Assembly: GCA_900550055.1 (NCBI GenBank) | Contig: URQU01000024.1 | Span: forward strand, 1 to 29,570 | Direction of reading: 5' to 3' | Length of the DNA stretch: 29,570 nt | DNA from: an uncultured Coriobacteriaceae bacterium | GTDB lineage: Bacteria > Actinomycetota > Coriobacteriia > Coriobacteriales > Eggerthellaceae | In this document: positions 6,157-14,753 of the stretch, piece after piece | Layout: each line of letters starts with the position of its first letter | How positions within the stretch are numbered: position 1 is the stretch's first letter | Program-made: the position numbers and the translations under genes | The notes under the pieces: model-generated | Seen by the model: only the letters and a program-made list of their open reading frames with translations | The model's database searches: none | What the model was told of the DNA's origin: nothing

Positions 6157-7620
6157 CTACGCGATACCGCGGAGCTTGCCAACAAGCGCGCGACGGCGCT
6201 CACAAAGACCATACTCCAAGCCCACCGGATAGGTATGGGGGTTGAGCATGCGTTTTTGGCTTTCGTCCAAACAAGCCAGACCTTCGCGGCAACGCCGTTG
6301 CGCCTCCATGGCGCTACGGCCGCCTGCATCGAGCACCACCTGTCCGTTGCGCGCCAGAGGCTCGAGCATCGTGCGGAACCGCTTGCCCGCAAGCTTCTTG
6401 CGGCGCATCGAATCGAGCGGGTCGACGATGACCTGGCGCTCGTCCACGCCGGAGTTCACGTCGAACACCATATCGCCGGCGATGGTGCCGTCATCGTTAT
6501 AGTAGCGGCGCACATCGAGCACGCCGGGCACCGTCAGCTTCGCCGCCGACTCGCTGATCTTCAGGCGGTCGACCCATTCCGCCTGCCCCGGAGCGCGCGT
6601 TGCCGAAAGCTTGTACACCCCGCCGAGCGTGGGCTGGTCGAACGCGCAGGCAAGCTTGGTGCCAACGCCCCAGCTGTTGACGGGGGCGCCTTCGTCCAGG
6701 ATGGACTGGATGGTGTATTCGTCCAGGTCGTTGGACAGCACGATGCCGCAATCCTGCAAGCCTGCCTCATCGAGCATGCGGCGTGCCATCTTCGCCAACC
6801 AGGCAAGGTCACCCGAGTCGATGCGGATGCCGGCCAGCCGCTCGCCCCGGGCGCGCATCTCAAGGCCCACGGTGATGGCGTTGCGGATGCCTTGCTCCAC
6901 GTCGTAGGTGTCCACGAGCAGCACGCAGTTGCGCGGGAACTCGCACGCGTAGGCGCGGAACGCCTCAAGCTCGCTGGGAAACGACATGACCCACGAATGC
7001 GCATGCGTGCCGGACACCGGCAGGCCGTAGGTTTTGCCCGCAAGCACATTGGACGTGGATGCGCAGCCGCCCACCACGGCGGCACGGCTTGCCCACATGC
7101 CGCCGCCGGCGCCCTGAGCACGTCGCAGACCGAACTCGGCGACGGGCAGCCCGTGGGCCGCCAAGCACACCCGAGCGGCCTTGGTGGCGATGAGCGTTTC
7201 GAAGTTAACGCAGTTCAGAAGCGCCGTCTCGATGAGCTGGCAATCCATGATGGGGCCCATCACGCGCACGATGGGCTCGTGCGGGAACACCACGGAGCCC
7301 TCGACCACGGCATCGACATCCACGCGCAGCGAGAATGTGCGCAGGTAATCCAGAAACGCGGGCTTGAACAGCCTGCCCCCGCCGGGCGCATCAAGGCTTG
7401 CCAAGTACTCCACGTCCTCAGCGTTGAACGCGAACCCGTCGATGAGCTCGGCGAGCTGGTCCATTCCGCAGGCGATGGCATAGCCGCCGCGGAAAGGGTA
7501 GTCGCGGAAATACGCGTGGAAGCACGACTGCGTGGCGCCCTGCCCCGTTTCCCAATACCCTTGCGCCATGGTCAGCTGATACAGATCGGTGAGCAGCTCG
7601 TGACCGTTTTCCCCGTGCAC
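6157..7620 (-). CDS. pncB: Nicotinate phosphoribosyltransferase
   Basis: A 487-residue enzyme that joins nicotinate to PRPP with ATP hydrolysis to make nicotinate mononucleotide in NAD salvage (Preiss-Handler pathway). Recognisable segments are the N-terminal LLTDLYQLTMAQGYWETG, SGTHAHSWVMSFPSELEAF with the catalytic-loop histidine, RIDSGDLAWLAKMARRMLD, and SNDLDEYTIQSILDEGAPVN followed by WGVGTKL. The C-terminal extension resembles that of the longer bacterial enzymes. The start is GTG at 7620, supported by the ribosome site TCAGGAGGTATCAAC. It lies 60 bp downstream of ricT, with a strong hairpin in that gap. No internal defect was seen. Confidence 0.96.
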   Translation of the reverse strand: MHGENGHELLTDLYQLTMAQGYWETGQGATQSCFHAYFRDYPFRGGYAIACGMDQLAELIDGFAFNAEDVEYLASLDAPGGGRLFKPAFLDYLRTFSLRVDVDAVVEGSVVFPHEPIVRVMGPIMDCQLIETALLNCVNFETLIATKAARVCLAAHGLPVAEFGLRRAQGAGGGMWASRAAVVGGCASTSNVLAGKTYGLPVSGTHAHSWVMSFPSELEAFRAYACEFPRNCVLLVDTYDVEQGIRNAITVGLEMRARGERLAGIRIDSGDLAWLAKMARRMLDEAGLQDCGIVLSNDLDEYTIQSILDEGAPVNSWGVGTKLACAFDQPTLGGVYKLSATRAPGQAEWVDRLKISESAAKLTVPGVLDVRRYYNDDGTIAGDMVFDVNSGVDERQVIVDPLDSMRRKKLAGKRFRTMLEPLARNGQVVLDAGGRSAMEAQRRCREGLACLDESQKRMLNPHTYPVGLEYGLCERRRALVGKLRGIA

Positions 7621-7640
7621 GTTGATACCTCCTGACGAAG

Positions 7641-7671
7641 GCGCCCCCGCTTGTTGCCGAAGCGGGGGCGC
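7641..7671 (-). other. Strong GC hairpin between ricT and pncB
   Basis: GCGCCCCCGCTT (7641-7652) is perfectly complementary to AAGCGGGGGCGC (7660-7671) around a 7-base loop. There is no U-run on the minus-strand side, so it could be a processing or stability stem, a pause site or a weak terminator that reduces pncB relative to ricT. Confidence 0.6.
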
Positions 7672-7680
7672 GAGATGCTG

Positions 7681-9282
7681 CTAGTTACCTTGCGCGGAGC
7701 CCTGGCCCTCGCCGGCGCCTGCGGCTTTGTGGCTGCGGCGACGGGCGCGGCGATGCTGACCGGGAGCCTGACCCTCCTGACCGCCCTCGCGCTGCTTGCG
7801 CTGGCCACCCTGGTCGGGACGGGGGCCCTGCGCCAGGCCCGAGGACTTCTGACCCGGGCGGACACGAGCTTTGGGCCCTTGATTGTCGGGCTTGCCGCCG
7901 CGCTGGGCATCGGAACCGCCCTTGGAGCCCTGACCGCGCTTGCCCGCCTGTTGAGAGGAGCCAGGATGCTTGCCGCCCTGCCCCGGTTGCTGCTTGGCGT
8001 CCTTGCCGCCCTGGCCGCGGCGCTTGCTCGGCTGCATGCCGCGACGCTTGGCCTGGCCTTCCTTGGGCTGCTTGCCGCCCTGGTTGGACTGCTTGCCCGC
8101 GGGTGCCGCGTTGGCCGACTGAGCGGAATCGATGCGCGGGGCCTGGTTCTCCCCACCCTGCGCAGCGCCGCCCGACACCTTGGTGGAGCGGCGACGACGC
8201 GGCTTGCGCGCAGGCTGGGCCGCAGCGGCTTTCTGCTCGGCGTGCTCGCCCTTGCCGCGACCGCGCCTGCTGGAACGGCCGGGCTTGGCCTCGCCAGCGC
8301 CGTCGGCCTTCTTGCTGCCCGGGACGTGACGTACGCTGGTGCGGTCGGCAAGCTTGTCCTTGCCCGACAGCTGCGGCGTGGCCAGCGCTGCGGCGGCGCC
8401 GAAGGCATCGCCCGGCTGTTCGCTCAAAGCACGTTCCCAAGCCTCGCACCCCACGCACTTCGGACGTGCGCCCTCCTCGGGTGCATCGAAATCGGCAAGC
8501 GGGACGCGCACGGGCTTCTCGCCCTCGATGCGCAGCGACACCACTTCGCGCGGGACGTCCAAATCCACCACCTTCGCCGTACCGTCCGGCGTTTCCACCT
8601 GGGCGTTCTTCTTCGGCGCACGGCTCTTGAAGTCCTTGTAGGCATCGTATTCGTAGCGCAGGCAGCACATGAGCCTGCCGCACACGCCCGAGATCTTCTG
8701 CGGGTTCAGCGACAGGTCCTGCTCCTTGGCCATTCGGATGGACACGGGGCAGAACTCGCCGCCCAGGCGCTTGCAGCACAGCTCCTGGCCGCAATGGCCC
8801 AGACCGCCCACCATGCGAGCCTCATCGCGAACGCCGATCTGACGCATGTCGACGCGCACATGAAGCCGCGACGAGAGCGTACGTACCAGCTCGCGGAAGT
8901 CGACGCGGTTCTCGGATTCGAAGTAGAACACCGCTTTGTCGCCATCGAAGAGGTATTCCACCGAAACCGGGCGCATCTCCTCGGAGGCCTTCGCGGCAAG
9001 CTCCTTGAACACGGGGAGCGCCTCAGCGGCGCGGGCCTCGAGCTCGGCCTGCTTGGCGCGATCTTCGTCATCGGCCACGCGCAAGACGGGCTTCAAAGGG
9101 GTTTTCAGCTTCTTGACCTGGTCTGACGTTGCCTCGAACGCCGGTTCGGGCATATGGCCGAACTCGGTTCCCCGGGCGGTTTGGACCACGACGTCGCATC
9201 CGGCGTGCAGTTCCAGCTCGCCCGCATCGAACCACAGCGTTTTAGGGTTGTAGGGCAGGTTGACAGGCGCTATGCGGACCAT
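7681..9282 (-). CDS. ricT: RicT/YaaT-type PSP1-domain protein with long basic disordered tail
   Basis: A 533-residue protein. The first 290 residues or so are a standard PSP1/RicT domain: EFGHMP, the cysteine-rich block GHCGQELCCKRLGGEFCP, and SGVCGRLMCCLRYE. In Bacillus, RicT is part of the RicAFT complex, which binds [4Fe-4S] clusters and assists RNase Y-dependent mRNA maturation. The rest, roughly 240 residues, is low complexity and rich in Gly, Gln, Lys, Arg and Ser, with GQGGK/NQGGK-like repeats ending in Arg-Ser-His-Lys; normal family members are about 275 residues and lack this. The start at 9282 is set by AAGGAGCGCC; an upstream in-frame extension would overlap holB. It follows holB by 14 bp, the conserved holB-ricT order. 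The tail may bind RNA; that is inference. Confidence 0.92.
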   Translation of the reverse strand: MVRIAPVNLPYNPKTLWFDAGELELHAGCDVVVQTARGTEFGHMPEPAFEATSDQVKKLKTPLKPVLRVADDEDRAKQAELEARAAEALPVFKELAAKASEEMRPVSVEYLFDGDKAVFYFESENRVDFRELVRTLSSRLHVRVDMRQIGVRDEARMVGGLGHCGQELCCKRLGGEFCPVSIRMAKEQDLSLNPQKISGVCGRLMCCLRYEYDAYKDFKSRAPKKNAQVETPDGTAKVVDLDVPREVVSLRIEGEKPVRVPLADFDAPEEGARPKCVGCEAWERALSEQPGDAFGAAAALATPQLSGKDKLADRTSVRHVPGSKKADGAGEAKPGRSSRRGRGKGEHAEQKAAAAQPARKPRRRRSTKVSGGAAQGGENQAPRIDSAQSANAAPAGKQSNQGGKQPKEGQAKRRGMQPSKRRGQGGKDAKQQPGQGGKHPGSSQQAGKRGQGSKGGSDAQRGGKPDNQGPKARVRPGQKSSGLAQGPRPDQGGQRKQREGGQEGQAPGQHRRARRRSHKAAGAGEGQGSAQGN

Positions 9283-9296
9283 GGCGCTCCTTCTTT

Positions 9297-10472
9297 CTAT
9301 CTGGCATACGCCCGCGGCGCCGCATTGGGCAGCGCACGGCCGTACAGTATGTCGCGAACCTCGAGCAGCATCGCGTCGATGCACGTCTCGGGAGATACAT
9401 TATAAGAGATGGCGACGTCGCAGCGGCGCACGGCCGCGATAGCAGCGGCGGCACGCGCGGCGTCGGTACGCGCCGCGGCTTCCTCGATGGAAGGCCTGAC
9501 GTCGGCGTTGACCACTTGATCGGACGCGCCCGAGGCCTGGGCCATAACGTCGCGCAGCCACGAGCGGGTGATGCCGGTGAGCTGGCGCAGCGATTCGGCG
9601 GTCTTTGCCGTGAGCTGGCGCTTGTTGCGCGCCTCGATCTGACGGATGGCCGATTTCGCCAGGAAGTCGGCGTTCTCCGCGAGCTCGGCCTCCTGCTCGG
9701 CGCGCACGGTGTCGAGCGGAAGCTTCACGCGCACCACCAAGTCGGCGGCGAACCCGATGACGTCCCAATCGTCGGCGCGGCGCAGGCACGCCAGCACCTC
9801 GAGCACCCGGGCGCGGAACTCCAGGCGCTCGTTGGACTTCAGGAACTCCACCGCGCGGGTGATGGAGCCATCGCAGGCTTGCAGCGCCACGCGCGCCTGC
9901 TCGGGGCTTGCGCCCGAGTTCTGCACCACGATGCCCGCCGCCTCGGAAACCGGGATGGTGCGGAACGGCACCACCTGGCAGCGCGAGACGATGGTGGGCA
10001 GCACGCTTTCACGGGTGCGCGCGAGCAGGATGAGCACCACGTCGGCGGGCGGCTCCTCGAGCGTTTTCAGGAACGCGTTGGCAGCCTGCACGCCCAGCAG
10101 GTCCACTCGATCGAGGATGTAGACCTTGCGATCTGCCTGGATGGGCGCCAAGGCCGTGTCGGCCAGGATGCCGCGCACCTGCTCGACCAGATAGCCGGCA
10201 GCGCCCTCGGGCTCGAACATGCGCACATCCGGATGCTTCTTGCGCATGATGCGCCCGCAGGCGTCGCATGCGCCGCAATTGCCGCCGCGAGGGCCCTTGG
10301 GGCCTTTCGGGCACAGGATGCCCTGAGCGAAGGCGAGCGCCGCAAGCGTCTTGTTCGAGCCTGCCGGCCCGCAGAACAGGTACGCGTGGCTGACGCGCCC
10401 CGATGCCACGGTGGCGCGCAAGAACTCGCGCACCTGCGGCTGGCCCAAGATGTTCTCGAATGCGTCTGCCAT
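9297..10472 (-). CDS. holB: DNA polymerase III subunit delta'
   Basis: A 391-residue clamp-loader subunit of the AAA+ family. Seen in order: FENILGQPQVREFL, the P-loop-like FCGPAGSNKTLAAL, a zinc-binding cysteine cluster (GNCGACDACGRI and a preceding cysteine), FLKTLEEPPADVVLILLART (sensor/SRC region) and SRCQVVPFR. The P-loop keeps Lys and Thr but has Asn where Gly is usual, in line with delta' often being a weak or non-ATPase. The C-terminal third is helical, as expected for the collar domain. It starts 5 bp after the tmk stop, and tmk-holB-ricT is a widely conserved order. The ribosome site is an AAGGAG about 14 bases from the ATG, inside the end of tmk, so coupling with tmk translation is likely. 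Confidence 0.95.
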   Translation of the reverse strand: MADAFENILGQPQVREFLRATVASGRVSHAYLFCGPAGSNKTLAALAFAQGILCPKGPKGPRGGNCGACDACGRIMRKKHPDVRMFEPEGAAGYLVEQVRGILADTALAPIQADRKVYILDRVDLLGVQAANAFLKTLEEPPADVVLILLARTRESVLPTIVSRCQVVPFRTIPVSEAAGIVVQNSGASPEQARVALQACDGSITRAVEFLKSNERLEFRARVLEVLACLRRADDWDVIGFAADLVVRVKLPLDTVRAEQEAELAENADFLAKSAIRQIEARNKRQLTAKTAESLRQLTGITRSWLRDVMAQASGASDQVVNADVRPSIEEAAARTDAARAAAAIAAVRRCDVAISYNVSPETCIDAMLLEVRDILYGRALPNAAPRAYAR

Positions 10473-10477
10473 AAGCG

Positions 10478-11335
10478 CTACTGCTGCTCCTTGCCCGAAC
10501 GCTCCGCGCGAGGCGCCGATGCGGAATCCTCACGGTAATCCACACGGCCCTCATGGGTGCGATGCACGTCGAGGCGCTCGAAGTAGGCCTCGTTGGCGCG
10601 CACGAAATCGCCCATCCACGGGAACAGGTCCGCCAGCTGGGCGAACACCTGCACGGCCGTATGCGATTTGCGCCCGTTCGAGCGCACCAGGCGCACACGG
10701 CGGGGGTTCTTTTCCGCAATCTCCAAAAACGCCGCGTTCACGCGGGCATGAAAATCCTCGCCGGCGCGCTCCATGCGATCGGCCCCGGCGCGGCGCGTGG
10801 CGCGCTCCAGGCCCTCGGCGGCGCTTGCCGCCACCAGCAAGATGGTGCGATCGGGCACGATGCCCTGGCACGCAAAGGCATTCGCCGCTTCCACGAACGC
10901 CCGATCGAGCCCGCGCCCGTAGCCTTGGTAGGCAACGGTGGAATCGGTGAAGCGGTCGCACAGGACCACTGCCCCGCGCTCAAGCGCCGGGGCTATGACC
11001 TGGCTGACCAGCTGCGCACGGGCCGCCTCGAAGATGAGCAGCTCGGAGCCATCGCATATGTTGGAGTTCGCCGGATTCAACACCACGCCGCGCAGCTGCT
11101 CGCCCACCTCGGTGCCGCCGGGCTCGCGAAGGCACACGACCTCGCGGCCCATAGCCGAAAGGGCGTTGGCCAAAAAACGGATATGGGTGGTCTTGCCGGC
11201 GCCGTCGCCGCCCTCGAACGTGACGAGCACGCCGCGCTCGGGCGCCTGATCTGCGGAAAGCCCCTGACCGACGGCTTGCACGGGAGCGGCCGGGTGCACC
11301 GGGGCGCCCGAAGCCGGACGGCCCTCGCGCATCAT
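10478..11335 (-). CDS. tmk: Thymidylate kinase
   Basis: Phosphorylates dTMP to dTDP. The P-loop reads FEGGDGAGKTT, followed by CLREPGGTEVGEQLR, the DRFTDSTVAYQGYGRGLD block (DR(Y/F) motif and substrate contacts), and the RATRRAGADRME LID region. I place the start at the ATG at 11335, just after a GAGGTG ribosome site (285 residues). An upstream GTG at 11377 with a weaker site is possible (299 residues). Either way about 40-55 residues of Pro/Ala-rich sequence precede the catalytic core, longer than usual. A farther extension would overlap the malic enzyme gene. It follows the malic enzyme stop by a few tens of bases at most and precedes holB by 5 bp. Confidence 0.93.
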   Translation of the reverse strand: MMREGRPASGAPVHPAAPVQAVGQGLSADQAPERGVLVTFEGGDGAGKTTHIRFLANALSAMGREVVCLREPGGTEVGEQLRGVVLNPANSNICDGSELLIFEAARAQLVSQVIAPALERGAVVLCDRFTDSTVAYQGYGRGLDRAFVEAANAFACQGIVPDRTILLVAASAAEGLERATRRAGADRMERAGEDFHARVNAAFLEIAEKNPRRVRLVRSNGRKSHTAVQVFAQLADLFPWMGDFVRANEAYFERLDVHRTHEGRVDYREDSASAPRAERSGKEQQ

Positions 11336-11381
11336 CGGCACCTCGCTCACGATGCCCGTGTTGCGGATATCGGCCACGTTG

Positions 11382-12536
<1,155 letters not shown>

Positions 12537-13038
12537 GCTGCTCCATGCACCTTTCCCTATGCACGGCGCCGGCGGCGCCGCTTAACGTGAGCGTTCCCGC
12601 TTCCTTGCGAAAACGTATGTCCAACTAGGGATTATACCCCTTGCACCTTGCCGCCCGCACACCGTGCACGCTCTCCCCGAAAAACGCCCATGAGGTGTGT
12701 TTCGCCCGATGAGCTGGGGACGTACAAAGATTAGGCAAGCGAATACGGGAAGAGGGCAGCCAAGCCTTCGGGCATTTGCACCGCCGGCGCAAGGCCCGAT
12801 GCGCGGCAAACCATTAGCGACATGCGATACGCCCGGCAACAGCAACGACGGATGAGAACGAAAACGCAAAGCGATACGCAGTGGGCCTCCCGCTCGTTCG
12901 CGGCGATACGGACGCACGCCCCCCTCACAGCACGCGATCACGCGAAAAATCCGCCCGCTCCCCGGATTGCGTGGAATTCCCGCACCGGGCCGCCGCATGG
13001 CGCACAATAGGGGTACGCATCAAAAGGAAAGGAACAAC
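12537..13038. other. Divergent intergenic spacer between malic enzyme and fumarase genes
   Basis: About 500 bp with no convincing gene. A minus-strand frame of 141 codons (12582-13007) exists but has no family-like content and would overlap the fumarase leader. The spacer holds a perfect -10 box for the malic enzyme gene (12631-12636), a possible REP-like motif TGGGGACGTA (12715-12724), and the fumarase ribosome site. The middle, 12730-12960, shows no structure I can interpret. Confidence 0.5.
12631..12636 (-). promoter_or_regulatory. -10 box for the malic enzyme transcript
   Basis: The minus strand reads TATAAT, the exact consensus, about 95 bases before the malic enzyme start, in otherwise GC-rich sequence. 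No good -35 hexamer sits 16-18 bp upstream, so an activator may be needed, or the match may be incomplete. Confidence 0.5.
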
Positions 13039-13932
13039 GTGGAAGACGAGAACATGCCCGCGGCCCAGCCAGGCGCGCTCACCGCCGACGCCGTGGCCGA
13101 CGCCGTGTACCGCGCCGTGCGCCGCTGCGCCACGCACCTGCGCCCCGACGTGCTTGCCGCCATGCAGGCAGCCCGCGAAGACGAGACGCAGCCGCGTGCG
13201 CAATCCGTGCTGGACTGCCTGCTGGAAAACGCCCGCATCGGGCAGGAGGACGGCGTGCCCATCTGCCAGGACACCGGCACCTGCTGGGTGCGCCTGGAGG
13301 TCGGCGAGGAGCTGCTCATCCCCGGCAACATCCTCTCGGGCGTCAACGAAGCCGTGGCACGCGCCTACACCGACGGCCGCCTGCGCATGAGCGTCGTGGC
13401 CGACGCGCTGCTCGACCGCACCAACACCGGCGACAACACGCCGGCCTTCGCGGAAATCGCCCTGCGCCCCGGCCACGGAGCCACCCTGCACGTGCTGCTC
13501 AAAGGCGGCGGGTCGGACAACGCAAGCCGCGTGGTCATGCTCGCGCCCGGCGCGGGCTGGGAGGGCGTGAAGAAGGTCGTGCTCGACTGCGTGCGCGAGA
13601 AGGCAGCCAACGCCTGCCCGCCGCTCATCGTGGGCGTAGGCGTGGGCGCCACGTTCGACAAGGTAGCAGGCCTGGCCAAGCACGCGCTGCTACGCGAGGT
13701 GGGAGCCCCCGCCGCAAGCCCGCAGGCCGCCGAGCGCGAGGGCGAGCTGCTTTCCGCCATCAACGCCACGGGCATCGGCCCGGCGGCCCTCGGCGGCGGT
13801 GCGACCGCCTTGGCCGTGCATCTGGAAACCGCGCCGTGCCACATCGCCGCGCTGCCCGTGGCGGTGAACATGGGCTGCTCGGCCATGCGCAGCGCATCCA
13901 TCGAGCTGATCGATTGGGGTGAGGGAAAATGA
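13039..13932 (+). CDS. Fumarate hydratase class I, alpha (Fe-S) subunit
   Basis: A 297-residue N-terminal half of the two-subunit, [4Fe-4S]-dependent class I fumarase/tartrate dehydratase family. Seen are VPICQDTGTCWVRLE with the cluster cysteine, GDNTPAFAEI, LKGGGSDNAS, and the late NMGCSAMRSASIELI cysteine. The start is taken as the GTG at 13039 because AGGAAAGGAA precedes it; an ATG at 13054 is an alternative. The stop overlaps the beta subunit start (ATGA). The reaction is reversible hydration of fumarate to malate; in an anaerobe it can run toward fumarate for fumarate respiration. L-tartrate dehydratase has the same architecture, but the fumarase role fits the adjacent malic enzyme better. 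Oxygen sensitivity is expected from the exposed cluster. Confidence 0.93.
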   Translation: MEDENMPAAQPGALTADAVADAVYRAVRRCATHLRPDVLAAMQAAREDETQPRAQSVLDCLLENARIGQEDGVPICQDTGTCWVRLEVGEELLIPGNILSGVNEAVARAYTDGRLRMSVVADALLDRTNTGDNTPAFAEIALRPGHGATLHVLLKGGGSDNASRVVMLAPGAGWEGVKKVVLDCVREKAANACPPLIVGVGVGATFDKVAGLAKHALLREVGAPAASPQAAEREGELLSAINATGIGPAALGGGATALAVHLETAPCHIAALPVAVNMGCSAMRSASIELIDWGEGK

Positions 13933-14483
13933 GCGAACCCGTACGTTTGAACCTGCCGCTGGACAAATCCCAGCTGGCGAACCTGAAAGCCGGCCAGGAA
14001 GTGCGTCTGACCGGCCCCTGCTACACCATGCGCGATGCCGGCCATGCCCGTGCGCTTGAGGCGCTCGAGCAGACCGGCGAGCTGCCGTTCGGGCTGGCCG
14101 GCCAGACGCTGTTCTACGCCGGCCCCACCCCCGCCGCTGCCGGCCGCCCGCTCGGCAGCGTGGGCCCCACCACGGCAAGCCGCATGGACTTCGCCACGCC
14201 CCAGCTTATGCAGGCCGGCATCGCGGCGTGCATCGGCAAGGGCAAGCGCAACCAGACCGTCATCGACGCTTGCGTGGAAAACGGCGCCGTGTACTTCGCG
14301 GCGGTCGGCGGCATCGCCGCGCTGCTGGCCAAGCACGTCACCGCAAGCGAGACCGTGGCCTGGGACGACCTGGGCACCGAGGCGCTGCGCCGCATCATGC
14401 TCGACGACTTCCCCGTCTTCGTGGCCGTCGACACGGCTGGCCGCGACCTCTATCGCGCCATCGAGAGCGGCGAGGAGATCTAA
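13929..14483 (+). CDS. Fumarate hydratase class I, beta subunit
   Basis: A 184-residue C-terminal half of class I fumarase. It contains the LKAGQEVRLTGPCYTMRDAGHAR block with the conserved Arg-Asp-Ala..His substrate residues, FYAGPTPAAAGRPLGSVGPTTASRMD, and the late VENGAVYFAAVGGIAALLA and DDFPVFVAVD stretches. It overlaps the alpha subunit by 4 bp (ATGA), so the two are made in equal amounts. The pair ends before a long hairpin terminator at 14673-14708. No residue loss was noticed. The name is ambiguous between fumarate and L-tartrate dehydratase, as for the alpha subunit. Confidence 0.93.
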   Translation: MSEPVRLNLPLDKSQLANLKAGQEVRLTGPCYTMRDAGHARALEALEQTGELPFGLAGQTLFYAGPTPAAAGRPLGSVGPTTASRMDFATPQLMQAGIAACIGKGKRNQTVIDACVENGAVYFAAVGGIAALLAKHVTASETVAWDDLGTEALRRIMLDDFPVFVAVDTAGRDLYRAIESGEEI

Positions 14484-14551
14484 GCCGGCTTACCGCCCAT
14501 CCGATACCGGCCTAGCGCTTCCGATGGCCGCCTCGCCGATGCAAGCCGCCC

Positions 14552-14614
14552 CATCGGCGCAACACGACGCAAACGCACGGGACAAGCCGACGACCCGGCA
14601 TCGGCGCAACACGA
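14552..14614 (+). repeat. Short direct repeat downstream of the fumarase genes
   Basis: The 16-mer CATCGGCGCAACACGA occurs at 14552-14567 and again at 14599-14614, 47 bp apart, in the noncoding stretch between the fumarase beta gene and the terminator. It may be a remnant of a small duplication; no function is evident. Confidence 0.5.
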
Positions 14615-14672
14615 AGCGAGAAGCATCGGCGGTCCTACACCCGCCCGGCATCGAGAAGCTCCCACAACGCGA

Positions 14673-14708
14673 ATAGGCCCCGGAACGAACCATCGCTCCG
14701 GGGCCTAT
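14673..14708. terminator. Convergent hairpin terminator between fumarase and topA
   Basis: ATAGGCCCCGGA (14673-14684) pairs perfectly with TCCGGGGCCTAT (14697-14708) around a 12-base loop. It sits between two convergent genes and can serve both strands, though neither side has a long U-run. Confidence 0.75.
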
Positions 14709-14753
14709 CTCGTCATGCGCCGGGTTCAGCGGAGCATCCGCCTTATGCAACCG

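Noticed and set aside
6235..9126. Long plus-strand open frames opposite pncB and ricT (466 and 491 codons)
   Set aside because: They are antisense shadows caused by high GC and codon bias. The minus-strand frames match known families with proper ribosome sites; the antisense translations are low-complexity Ala/Leu/His/Arg-rich.
12582..13007. 141-codon minus-strand frame in the malic enzyme/fumarase spacer
   Set aside because: No ribosome site, no recognisable motif, and composition typical of noncoding GC-rich DNA.
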